From Candidatus Nealsoniibacteriota bacterium (GTDB lineage Bacteria; Patescibacteriota; Minisyncoccia; Minisyncoccales; RBG-13-42-11), in assembly GCA_003556525.1 (NCBI GenBank), contig PWRH01000087.1, positions 1 to 8,402 on the forward strand: a stretch of 8,402 nt of DNA. The letters run 5' to 3'. The position numbers were made by a program, and so were the translations under genes. The notes below the pieces were generated by a model, which did no database searches, had not been told where the DNA came from, and saw only the letters and a program-made list of their open reading frames with translations. The stretch's first letter is position 1. Every line of letters begins with the position of its first letter. Positions 1 to 5,299 of this stretch are shown here, piece after piece.

Positions 1-426
1 CAGGAGGTCTTTCAGACGGCAGTACTTCCGGTTCAGATTCAGCTGGAAGCCGGCTATGAGCTGGTAGCGGCTGAAAAAGGAGCAGAGATCCTTATTTGTG
101 ACCGGGGATTACTTGACGGAGCAGCCTACACTCCGGGCGGAGTCAACGCCTTCTGTAAGAAGTATGGTGTTGACCATAGCGAGGCGTTAGCTCGCTATGA
201 AGCCGTTCTTCATCTTGAATCGTTGTCTGTTGGTGACCCTGATTTATACGGGAAAACCAACAATACTAGTAGGTTTGAAGAGGCGGAGGAGGCAGTCCGT
301 CTTGAGTATGCTACCCGCGAGGTATGGAAGGGCCACCCGCAATGGAACCTTTTAACCTGCAAAAAAGGGTTGGAAGGAAAGATTGCGGGAGCAATTGAGA
401 TTTTAAAACAAAAAGGAGGTGGATAG
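1..426 (+). CDS. NadR/Ttd14-like AAA family NTPase, C-terminal part (5' end outside window)
   Basis: Open in frame 1 from the first base to the TAG at 424-426, giving 141 residues without a start. The visible part matches the C-terminal half of the AAA_28 (NadR/Ttd14-like) P-loop NTPase family. It has a hydrophobic strand ending in CDRG (about residues 33-36), then LLDGAAYTPGG, a typical Walker-B/substrate-loop arrangement. These are followed by 'ARYEAVLHLES' and a lid-like 'SRFE..EEA' segment. The Walker A motif must lie upstream and is not visible. The family holds ATP/GTP-binding proteins, some acting as small-molecule kinases; the substrate here cannot be told. G+C content is far above the rest of the window (63 of the first 120 bases; a sample at 5461-5580 gives 26 of 120). 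One base separates its stop from the next gene, whose ribosome binding site lies in its last codons. An internal TTG at 223 is not a credible start because the family match extends well upstream. Confidence 0.8.
   Translation, partial: QEVFQTAVLPVQIQLEAGYELVAAEKGAEILICDRGLLDGAAYTPGGVNAFCKKYGVDHSEALARYEAVLHLESLSVGDPDLYGKTNNTSRFEEAEEAVRLEYATREVWKGHPQWNLLTCKKGLEGKIAGAIEILKQKGGG
412..420 (+). promoter_or_regulatory. Ribosome binding site AAAGGAGGT, decides the GTG start at 428
   Basis: Full complement to the 16S anti-SD core, 7 bases from GTG 428, embedded in the last codons of the upstream NTPase gene. The same nine bases precede the genes at 755 and 7008. Confidence 0.75.
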
Positions 427-427
427 G

Positions 428-625
428 GTGGACTTTGCAGAGATTCTGATTCTTTACGAAGCCTATAGGACGTCGCCATATTTATACACTAAAATAGTGA
501 TGGCGACGCCCGTAGCAATATTTTTTTTCTCGTTAGCATATCTTTTGATAGATATGCTAATATCCCTCTTTAAAAAAAAGAAAAAAAGGGGAAGGAGAAG
601 AAAAAGAATAAAGGCGACAATTTAA
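428..625 (+). CDS. 65-aa single-pass membrane protein with polybasic C-terminus
   Basis: The start is placed at GTG 428 because AAAGGAGGT at 412-420 lies 7 bases before it. An upstream in-frame GTG at 419 overlaps that box and is unlikely. The predicted protein has a short N-terminal segment (MDFAEILILYEAYRTSPYLY), one hydrophobic membrane segment at about residues 24-48, and a tail at 49-63 that is almost all Lys/Arg. The positive-inside rule puts the tail in the cytoplasm. I recognise no family. The gene follows the AAA NTPase gene after a single base and ends just before a hairpin terminator, so the two are probably co-transcribed and translationally coupled. Two inverted repeats (471-508 and 533-560) sit inside it, and A8/A7 runs encode the Lys tract. 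The RNA itself may therefore be structured, or the reading frame may slip. That it is a gene rests mainly on the ribosome binding site and the membrane-plus-tail pattern. Confidence 0.6.
   Translation: MDFAEILILYEAYRTSPYLYTKIVMATPVAIFFFSLAYLLIDMLISLFKKKKKRGRRRKRIKATI
471..508 (+). repeat. Bulged inverted repeat inside the 65-aa gene
   Basis: CGTCGCCAT (471-479) is the exact reverse complement of ATGGCGACG (500-508). CACT (487-490) and AGTG (496-499) can extend the stem inwards past an unpaired 480-486, leaving a 5-base loop. No T-run follows, so it is not a terminator. Role unknown. Confidence 0.5.
533..560 (+). repeat. Perfect 11-bp inverted repeat inside the 65-aa gene
   Basis: TTAGCATATCT (533-543) and AGATATGCTAA (550-560) are perfectly complementary, with a 6-base loop at 544-549. 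A T8 run precedes it (from 521) and an A-run follows (572-587), so a longer outer U/A helix could enclose it. No T-run follows on either strand, which argues against a terminator. It lies in the codons for the membrane segment. Confidence 0.6.
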
Positions 626-640
626 GGGGGTTTATCAGGC

Positions 641-672
641 GCCAAGCGAGTTAAAGCTTGGCCTTTGTTTTT
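641..672 (+). terminator. Rho-independent terminator after the 65-aa gene
   Basis: GCCAAGC (641-647) pairs with GCTTGGC (656-662) around an 8-base loop, followed by TTTGTTTTT (664-672). It ends the NTPase/membrane-protein transcript 15 bases after the stop codon. Confidence 0.8.
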
Positions 673-674
673 AA

Positions 675-702
675 TTGACAAATGTTTTGCCTGTTATAAA
701 AT
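675..702 (+). promoter_or_regulatory. Sigma70-type promoter for the 58-aa gene at 755
   Basis: A perfect -35 TTGACA (675-680), a 16-base spacer and a -10 TAAAAT (697-702; an overlapping TATAAA starts at 695). The predicted transcription start is near 709, giving a leader of about 46 bases that carries the ribosome binding site at 738-746. The promoter starts two bases after the preceding terminator's T-run. Confidence 0.7.
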
Positions 703-737
703 TAACTAATTTGCACCTTGATTTTTAAATAATAAGG

Positions 738-746
738 AAAGGAGGT
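738..746 (+). promoter_or_regulatory. Ribosome binding site AAAGGAGGT for the gene at 755
   Basis: Near-perfect SD box 8 bases before ATG 755. It is the main support for treating this short frame as a gene. Confidence 0.8.
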
Positions 747-754
747 TTTAAAAA

Positions 755-931
755 ATGGAGCCGAGACAATGCTTTGCAAGGTTTCATACTTTTATTTGTT
801 GGCTCGAGAAAGAAGTTTCCAATATTGAACCCTATATTTGTAAAAGCAATGGCAAGGCTCTTTACCACTATAGCAACTTAAAAAAGGAAATATCTTCTTT
901 AGAAGAAAATTTTTTTAATATAGGAAATTAA
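755..931 (+). CDS. 58-aa orphan protein, aromatic- and cysteine-containing
   Basis: ATG 755 to TAA 929-931. AAAGGAGGT at 738-746 lies 8 bases before the start. A consensus promoter lies upstream and a strong terminator downstream, so this is a complete single-gene transcription unit. The protein starts MEPRQCFARFHTFICWLEKE and has Cys at 6, 15 and 29 and many aromatic residues. Its C-terminal helix (about residues 40-52, SNLKKEISSLEEN) looks amphipathic. No signal peptide or clear membrane segment is visible, and I recognise no family. Its C-terminal half loosely resembles the next gene's product (Gly, then an aromatic residue, then Leu/Ile-x-Lys-x-(I/L)-S-S-(L/I)), so the two may be remote paralogues; that is only an impression. 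The signals around it make expression likely; the function is unknown. Confidence 0.65.
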   Translation: MEPRQCFARFHTFICWLEKEVSNIEPYICKSNGKALYHYSNLKKEISSLEENFFNIGN

Positions 932-980
932 TGCAAAAGCATATTTAATATTGATCGCAACAAAGCTTTTCATCTTTATT

Positions 981-1007
981 AGCTGCTTAAAACCAAGCAG
1001 CTTTTTT
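981..1007 (+). terminator. Rho-independent terminator after the 58-aa gene
   Basis: AGCTGCTT (981-988) pairs perfectly with AAGCAGCT (995-1002) around a 6-base loop and is followed by a run of six T (1002-1007). It lies about 50 bases after the stop codon; 932-980 holds no other recognisable element. Confidence 0.85.
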
Positions 1008-1020
1008 ATGGCTATTAAAA

Positions 1021-1049
1021 TTGTTGCAAAATAATTTAAAATATATTAT
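1021..1049 (+). promoter_or_regulatory. Candidate promoter for the 74-aa gene at 1091
   Basis: -35 TTGTTG (1021-1026), a 17-base spacer and -10 TATTAT (1044-1049, 5 of 6 to consensus). It lies between the preceding terminator and the ribosome binding site at 1075-1083. The weak -35 lowers confidence. Confidence 0.5.
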
Positions 1050-1074
1050 CTTAACAATTAGAACTTTAATTTTA

Positions 1075-1083
1075 AAAGGGGGT
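1075..1083 (+). promoter_or_regulatory. Ribosome binding site AAAGGGGGT for the gene at 1091
   Basis: SD box 7 bases before ATG 1091. It differs by one base from the AAAGGAGGT used by the other small genes in the window. Confidence 0.75.
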
Positions 1084-1090
1084 AGATCTA

Positions 1091-1315
1091 ATGCAGGGAG
1101 AAAAATTGCAAGAGTTGGTTGGGTTAAGCAGCGAAGAGAAGCGTAAAAATTTGGAAAAGATAGAGGTACTTATAAAATCACTTAAAGAAGAATATTCGGT
1201 AGTAAAAAATCATTTTTCAGAAGTAAGTTGCGGCCCGGGTGTTAGGTTTCAGGAAATTGAAAAAGGATTAAGCTCAATTCAAAAGAGTTTTAAAGCACTT
1301 TATGAGTATTTATAA
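1091..1315 (+). CDS. 74-aa orphan helical protein
   Basis: ATG 1091 with AAAGGGGGT 7 bases upstream. The product is highly charged and appears mostly alpha-helical. Helix one covers about residues 14-42 (EEKRKNLEKIEVLIKSLKEE, heptad-like spacing), followed by a short break with SCGPG at about 46-50. A second helix at about 53-73 ends in ALYEYL. This suggests a small helical hairpin that could dimerise or bind a partner. No membrane segment or signal peptide is present and I recognise no family. It is flanked by its own promoter and a strong terminator, in the same style as the preceding 58-aa gene. The single Cys, in the loop, is the only obvious special residue. Expression looks well supported by the signals; function is unknown. 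Confidence 0.7.
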   Translation: MQGEKLQELVGLSSEEKRKNLEKIEVLIKSLKEEYSVVKNHFSEVSCGPGVRFQEIEKGLSSIQKSFKALYEYL

Positions 1316-1342
1316 AAGCCAACGGATTTTAACCCTAAACTT

Positions 1343-1371
1343 ACCGTCCTTTCAAAAGGACGGTTTTTTTT
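1343..1371 (+). terminator. Rho-independent terminator after the 74-aa gene
   Basis: A perfect 9-bp stem, ACCGTCCTT (1343-1351) with AAGGACGGT (1356-1364), around a tetraloop, followed by eight T (1364-1371) and a further T-rich stretch. It is the strongest terminator in the window. Confidence 0.92.
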
Positions 1372-1384
1372 ATTTTTTAGATAC

Positions 1385-1413
1385 TTGTTTTCAACTTTTA
1401 GTTATGATAAATT
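1385..1413 (+). promoter_or_regulatory. Candidate promoter giving a leaderless protease mRNA
   Basis: TTGTTT (1385-1390), a 17-base spacer and TAAATT (1408-1413), six bases before ATG 1420, would put the transcript start at or next to the ATG. An alternative -10, TATGAT (1403-1408), has no good -35. No SD precedes ATG 1420. Both boxes are imperfect. Confidence 0.4.
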
Positions 1414-1419
1414 AAAGTC

Positions 1420-2661
1420 ATGGATATTCAAGAGGGCAAAACCAACAAAGAGGCGGAAGGAAAAGAAGGCAAAAAAAACATTATTTTAAAGCAGGGTTTT
1501 GTTTTTATTTTTCTTTTTATTGTTATTATTTCTGTATTTAGTTTCGGTTTTTTCTTTGGCAGATCAAGCGTTGTTTGTCCTATTTGCCCTCCGGAAGATG
1601 TTGATTTTTCTCTTTTTTGGGAAGCATGGAGGTTAATTGAGCAAGAGCATGTTGGCAGGGATGATTTTGATGTAGAAAAAATGATTTATGGCGCAATTGC
1701 GGGAATGATTAATTCTTTGGACGACCCTTATACTGTTTTTTTGGACCCGGGAGAAAGTGAAAAATTTTTAGAGGATGTTAAGGGAAGTTTTGGGGGCGTA
1801 GGTATGGAAATAGGCATTAGAGAAGACCAGCTTCAGGTTATAAGGTCTCTTGAAGGAACTCCTGCCCAAAGAGCAGGCTTGGATCTTGGTGACAAAATAA
1901 TAAAAGTTGACGGGGAAAAGACAGCCGGAATGACTGTAGAAGATGCGGTAAGTTTGATTCGTGGCCCAAAAGGCACAGAGGTTGTTTTAACAATTTATCG
2001 GGAAGAATGGCAAGAAGAAAGGGATATTAGAATAACAAGAGCTAAAATAGATGTTCCTTCGTTAAGGCTCGAAATGAAAGAAGATAATATTGCTTATTTG
2101 CAAATTTATCATTTCTCTGAAAGAGCGTCATCTGAATTTAATCAGGCAGCGGTTAATATTTTAAGCGGGCCGGCAGAAAAAATAATTTTAGACTTAAGAA
2201 ATAATCCGGGCGGATATTTGGAGGTGACCGAAGAGATAGCCGGTTGGTTTTTAAAAAGAGGGGAGGTAGTTGTTATTGAAGACTTTAGTGGTAGAAAAGA
2301 TCAAGATAAAAGGCTTGCCTTAGGCAACAGTAAGCTTTATAATTATCCTGTAGTTGTTTTAATAAATGAATTTTCAGCTTCCGGTTCGGAAATTTTAGCC
2401 GGAGCTCTTAGGGACAACAGGGGAGCACTATTAATTGGAGAAAAGTCTTTTGGCAAGGGCTCTGTTCAACAATTAAAAGAATTAAGAGGAGGTTCATCTC
2501 TTAAGATAACTGTTTCCAATTGGTTGACTCCTAAAGGAGACCTTATTACGAGCAAGGGATTGGAGCCCGATGTAAATGTAGAGATGACTATTGAAGACTA
2601 CAGGGAGGGGAGAGACCATCAACTTGATAGAGCTATTGAAATAATAAAAGAAATCAGATAA
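1420..2661 (+). CDS. ctpA: S41 family C-terminal processing peptidase (CtpA/Prc-like)
   Basis: A 413-residue membrane-anchored serine protease expected to cut exported or envelope proteins near their C-termini. The domains in order are: a charged N-terminus, a membrane anchor at about 26-46, the S41 N-terminal helical region at about 60-120 (DDPYTVFLDP at 101-110), a PDZ domain at about 122-210, and the S41 protease core at about 215-385. The catalytic Ser is Ser321 in FSASGSE, the Lys is Lys346 in SFGKGSVQ, and Gln350 fits the third conserved position. The 25-residue Ser-Lys spacing equals that of E. coli Prc. LDLRNNPGG at 257-265 is the usual conserved strand and turn. Length is typical of CtpA/CtpB. 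Cys53 and Cys56 (CPIC), just outside the membrane, are unusual and could form a disulfide or bind metal. No SD precedes ATG 1420. The start codon of bL9 follows 10 bases after the stop. Confidence 0.93.
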   Translation: MDIQEGKTNKEAEGKEGKKNIILKQGFVFIFLFIVIISVFSFGFFFGRSSVVCPICPPEDVDFSLFWEAWRLIEQEHVGRDDFDVEKMIYGAIAGMINSLDDPYTVFLDPGESEKFLEDVKGSFGGVGMEIGIREDQLQVIRSLEGTPAQRAGLDLGDKIIKVDGEKTAGMTVEDAVSLIRGPKGTEVVLTIYREEWQEERDIRITRAKIDVPSLRLEMKEDNIAYLQIYHFSERASSEFNQAAVNILSGPAEKIILDLRNNPGGYLEVTEEIAGWFLKRGEVVVIEDFSGRKDQDKRLALGNSKLYNYPVVVLINEFSASGSEILAGALRDNRGALLIGEKSFGKGSVQQLKELRGGSSLKITVSNWLTPKGDLITSKGLEPDVNVEMTIEDYREGRDHQLDRAIEIIKEIR

Positions 2662-2664
2662 AAT
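2636..2664 (+). promoter_or_regulatory. Internal promoter for bL9, predicted leaderless
   Basis: TTGAAA (2636-2641), an exact 17-base spacer and TAAAAT (2659-2664), each 5 of 6 to consensus. It lies across the end of the protease gene. The -10 ends 7 bases before ATG 2672, which has no SD, so the mRNA would begin at the start codon. Confidence 0.6.
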
Positions 2665-2671
2665 ATTTCAT

Positions 2672-3121
2672 ATGAAGGTAATATTTTTAAAAGACGTTGA
2701 AAATATCGGAAAAAAGTATGACGTTAAAGACGTTAAAGACGGTTATGCCCGAAATTTTTTGATACCCAAAGGATTGGCAAAAGAAGCGACTGAAAAGGCA
2801 TTGGAGTGGGTTCAGGTTCAAAAAGAAATTCAAGAAAAAATAGCCGAGGGCGAGCTTAAAAAAATACAGGAAACCGCCTCAAAGATTGATGACCTTGAAG
2901 TTGTTATTCCGGTTAAAGCAGGAGAAAATGACCAGCTTTTTGAATCTGTTACGGTTCAAAAAATTTCAGATCAAATTAAAGATATGGGTTTTACCGTTAA
3001 AAAAAGCCAGATTATTTTAGAAAAACCCATTAAAGAGCTGGGTGAGTATCCGGTAAAAGTTAAGCTGGAACATAATTTAGAGGTCGAAATAAGAGTATTG
3101 GTTGTTAAGCTGGAAGAATAA
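2672..3121 (+). CDS. rplI: 50S ribosomal protein bL9
   Basis: 149 residues, the usual bL9 length. The N-terminal globular rRNA-binding domain shows the family signature: MKVIFLKDVENIGKKYDVKD, then GYARNFLIPKG at 24-34. A long charged connecting helix follows at about 40-75, and then the C-terminal domain at about 80-149. bL9 binds 23S rRNA near the L1 stalk and helps keep neighbouring ribosomes in frame. The ATG at 2672 is fixed by the family N-terminus. No SD is present; a promoter ending 7 bases upstream suggests leaderless expression. bL9 usually sits with rpsF/rpsR, but here it lies between a protease gene and pyrG. Some CPR lineages are reported to lack bL9, so its presence is a lineage clue. 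Confidence 0.96.
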   Translation: MKVIFLKDVENIGKKYDVKDVKDGYARNFLIPKGLAKEATEKALEWVQVQKEIQEKIAEGELKKIQETASKIDDLEVVIPVKAGENDQLFESVTVQKISDQIKDMGFTVKKSQIILEKPIKELGEYPVKVKLEHNLEVEIRVLVVKLEE

Positions 3122-3131
3122 TTTTTTAATT

Positions 3132-4790
3132 ATGGCCCGTTATATTTTTGTTGCCGGTGGAGTTATGTCGGGCATTGGTAAAGGCATAACTACCGCCTCG
3201 ATTGGTAAAATTTTGCAAAGCAAGGGGTTTAAGGTAACGGCAATAAAAATAGATCCCTATGTTAATGTTGATGCCGGAACAATGAATCCGGTTGAGCACG
3301 GCGAAGTATTTGTTACCAAGGACGGATTGGAATGCGATCAGGATATAGGCAATTATGAAAGATTTTTGGGCGAAGAGTTAACCGATGACAACTATCTTAC
3401 AACAGGCCGAGTTTATCAAACAGTTATAAATAAGGAAAGAAGTTTGGAGTATAATGGAAAGTGCGTGGAGGTTGTACCTCATATTCCAAACGAAGTGATT
3501 GCAAAAATAAAAAGGACGGCCCGAAAAACAAAGGCCGATTTTGTTTTAATAGAGATAGGTGGGACGGTTGGCGAATACCAAAATCTTTTGTTTTTAGAGG
3601 CAGCCAGAATGATGAAGCTTGAAAAAAGCAAAAATGTTATTTTTGTTTTAGTGAGTTATTTGCCTGTTCCAAAGATAATCGGTGAGATGAAGACAAAGCC
3701 GACTCAGTATGCGGTTAGAACCCTGAATTCAGCCGGTATTCAGCCGGATATAATCATTGCCCGGTCTGAAGCACCCCTTGATGAGCCAAGAAAAAATAAA
3801 ATATCGGTTTTTTGTAATGTTAGAAAAGAGGATGTTATTTCAGCTCCTGATATAGGGTTAATTTATGAAGTACCTATTAATTTTGAAAAAGATAATTTAG
3901 GAAAAATAATTTTAAATAAGTTTGGAATTAAGGCAAGAAAAAAAGGCTTGGATGAATGGGAAAAGATGGTTAATACAGCCAAATCAACAAATAAGAAAGT
4001 TAAAATTGCCATTATTGGGAAATATTTTCAAAGCGGGAGTTTTTTCGTGCCTGATTCTTATATTTCTATTATTGAAGCGGTAAAACACTCTTCATGGTTT
4101 AACAAGGTAAAGCCTGAATTGTCTTGGCTTTCAAGCAGTGCCTATGAAAAAAATCCGGAAGAGCTTAAAAAATTAAAAAATTTTGACGGTGTAATTATTC
4201 CGGGAGGTTTTGGTAAAAGGGGGCTTGAAGGAAAAATTAAGGCAATTCAATACTGCCGTGAAAAAAAGATTCCTTTTTTGGGAATTTGTTTGGGAATGCA
4301 ATTGGCGGTTATTGAATTCGGACGTAATGTTTGCAATTTAAAAAATGCGGACTCGGTTGAATTTAATCCAAAAACAAAATATCCGTTAATTGATCTTATG
4401 CCTGAGCAAAAATTAGCTCTAAAAGAAAAGAAATACGGCAAAACAATGAGGTTGGGCAACTATAAATGTTTGATTACAAAAAATAGCCGAGCTTATCTTG
4501 CTTATTTAAAACACGGTTTTAATAAAACAAAAAACAAAAAAGGCGATTTTCTTATTGAAGAAAGACATCGCCATCGTTATGAATTCAACAATGAATTTAA
4601 GAAGATTTTTGAAGAAAAAGGGCTGGTTTTTTCAGGCATAAATCCGGAAAAGGGATTAGTGGAAATTATTGAAATTCCGAACCATCCCTTTTTTATAGCC
4701 GGTCAGTTTCATCCCGAGTTTAAGTCAAACCCTTTGAGTCCGCATCCTTTGTTCAATGAATTTATCAGGTCAGCAATAAAAAATAAATAA
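3132..4790 (+). CDS. pyrG: CTP synthase (glutamine hydrolysing)
   Basis: 552 residues, close to the E. coli enzyme (545). It makes CTP from UTP, ATP and glutamine. The ATG at 3132 is chosen because MARYIFVAGGVMSGIGKG is the family N-terminus; an in-frame TTG at 3102 would add ten unconserved residues inside rplI. The synthase domain is at about 1-270, with a P-loop-like SGIGKG and magnesium ligands at Asp71 (DQDIGNYERF) and Glu141 (EIGGTVGE). The class I glutaminase domain is at about 290-550, with nucleophile Cys386 in GICLGMQ and His527/Glu529 in GQFHPEF. All key residues are present, so it should be active. The variants GGVMSGIG, MNPVEHGEVF and GTVGEYQN differ from the common GGVVSSLG, MSPxxHGEVF and GTVGDIES; I associate such changes with CPR enzymes. 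It lies 10 bases after rplI, has no clear SD, and ends one base from the convergent rpmA stop. Confidence 0.97.
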   Translation: MARYIFVAGGVMSGIGKGITTASIGKILQSKGFKVTAIKIDPYVNVDAGTMNPVEHGEVFVTKDGLECDQDIGNYERFLGEELTDDNYLTTGRVYQTVINKERSLEYNGKCVEVVPHIPNEVIAKIKRTARKTKADFVLIEIGGTVGEYQNLLFLEAARMMKLEKSKNVIFVLVSYLPVPKIIGEMKTKPTQYAVRTLNSAGIQPDIIIARSEAPLDEPRKNKISVFCNVRKEDVISAPDIGLIYEVPINFEKDNLGKIILNKFGIKARKKGLDEWEKMVNTAKSTNKKVKIAIIGKYFQSGSFFVPDSYISIIEAVKHSSWFNKVKPELSWLSSSAYEKNPEELKKLKNFDGVIIPGGFGKRGLEGKIKAIQYCREKKIPFLGICLGMQLAVIEFGRNVCNLKNADSVEFNPKTKYPLIDLMPEQKLALKEKKYGKTMRLGNYKCLITKNSRAYLAYLKHGFNKTKNKKGDFLIEERHRHRYEFNNEFKKIFEEKGLVFSGINPEKGLVEIIEIPNHPFFIAGQFHPEFKSNPLSPHPLFNEFIRSAIKNK

Positions 4791-4791
4791 A

Positions 4792-5070
4792 TTAAGCCGG
4801 GTCTACATTTACAACCTTAACTTTTCTTTGAGATTTATTGAACCCGGTTTTTCTTTTTGTAGTAAATCTAACTTTGCCTTTTTTTAGGGCATAAAGAGTG
4901 TCATCCTTTCCTCGTTTGACATTTTTTCCCGGAATAAATTTTGTACCTCTTTGCTTAATAATAACACTTCCAATTTTGGTTTCTTGCCCTTGAAAAAGCT
5001 TGACTCCCAAATATTTTGGACGTGAATCCCTACCCAGCTTAGTAGATCCTGCTGCTTTTGTTTTAGCCAT
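4792..5070 (-). CDS. rpmA: 50S ribosomal protein bL27
   Basis: 92 residues. The family core is clear: AGSTKLGRDSRPKYLGVK, then IIKQRGTKFIPGKNVKRGKD and TLYALKKGKVRF. bL27 sits at the subunit interface, and its N-terminal tail reaches the peptidyl-transferase centre. That tail reads MAKTKAAGST here instead of the common MAHKKxGGS, so the usual His3 is Lys and one Gly is Ala. A basic extension of about 20 residues follows the conserved core. No N-terminal propeptide of the Firmicutes type is present. The gene is not next to rplU, its usual partner, in this window. It converges on pyrG with one base between stops and no hairpin there, and it diverges from the 5123 gene across 52 AT-rich bases. 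No SD precedes the ATG. Confidence 0.95.
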   Translation of the reverse strand: MAKTKAAGSTKLGRDSRPKYLGVKLFQGQETKIGSVIIKQRGTKFIPGKNVKRGKDDTLYALKKGKVRFTTKRKTGFNKSQRKVKVVNVDPA

Positions 5071-5122
5071 AATATTTTAGTTATTAATTTTTATTTATAT
5101 ATAATAAATATACAAAATATTA
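5071..5122. promoter_or_regulatory. AT-rich divergent promoter region between rpmA and the lipid-carrier genes
   Basis: 52 bases with almost no G or C. Plus strand: a perfect TATAAT at 5100-5105, though the -35 position is weak. Minus strand: TATTAT at 5106-5101 with a weak TAATCA 17 bases upstream, or TATAAA at 5099-5094. The -10 boxes of the two directions would overlap. In such AT-rich DNA these matches are individually weak. Confidence 0.4.
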
Positions 5123-5299
5123 ATGATTAAGTCAATTAAAAAATGGATTATTAAACACCAAAATGATATAATTTTGGTTGTTGGCGTAATTCTGATTTCT
5201 TTGCTTTCTTTTGCTATGGGTTATATTGTAGCCAAGCAAGAAGAAAAAAAACCTTTAATTTTTGAGGAACCGTCATATTTTTATCATGAAAACGAATAA
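5123..5299 (+). CDS. 58-aa single-pass membrane protein overlapping the flavoprotein gene
   Basis: ATG 5123 to TAA 5297-5299. The N-terminus is basic and amphipathic (MIKSIKKWIIKHQND). A strong membrane segment follows at about residues 16-37 (IILVVGVILISLLSFAMGYI), and then a short polar tail (AKQEEKKPLIFEEPSYFYHE). The positive-inside rule puts the N-terminus in the cytoplasm. The segment resembles anchors I associate with Parcubacteria proteins in which a longer extracytoplasmic domain follows, so this could be a bare or truncated anchor; I cannot name a family. The last 14 bases overlap the next gene in another frame, so translation is probably coupled. A TATAAT lies at 5100-5105 and there is no SD. 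Its place ahead of a reductase and a prenyltransferase suggests a membrane-associated role, which is inference. Confidence 0.6.
   Translation: MIKSIKKWIIKHQNDIILVVGVILISLLSFAMGYIVAKQEEKKPLIFEEPSYFYHENE

Noticed and set aside
210..479. Minus-strand open frame of 89 codons
   Set aside because: It lies opposite the NTPase and 65-aa genes, has no SD or promoter, and its translation (Ser/Pro-rich, no domain) looks like a shadow frame.
533..560. 11-bp hairpin as a terminator
   Set aside because: No T-run follows on either strand, and it lies inside a coding frame.
3102..3131. Upstream TTG start for pyrG
   Set aside because: It would add ten residues overlapping rplI, whereas MARYIFV at ATG 3132 matches the family N-terminus.
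4247..4459. Minus-strand open frame of 70 codons
   Set aside because: It is fully antisense to the glutaminase domain of pyrG, whose coding is certain.
5262..5285. Upstream start for the flavoprotein
   Set aside because: The added residues are unlike the family; the FAD-binding strand starts directly after ATG 5286.
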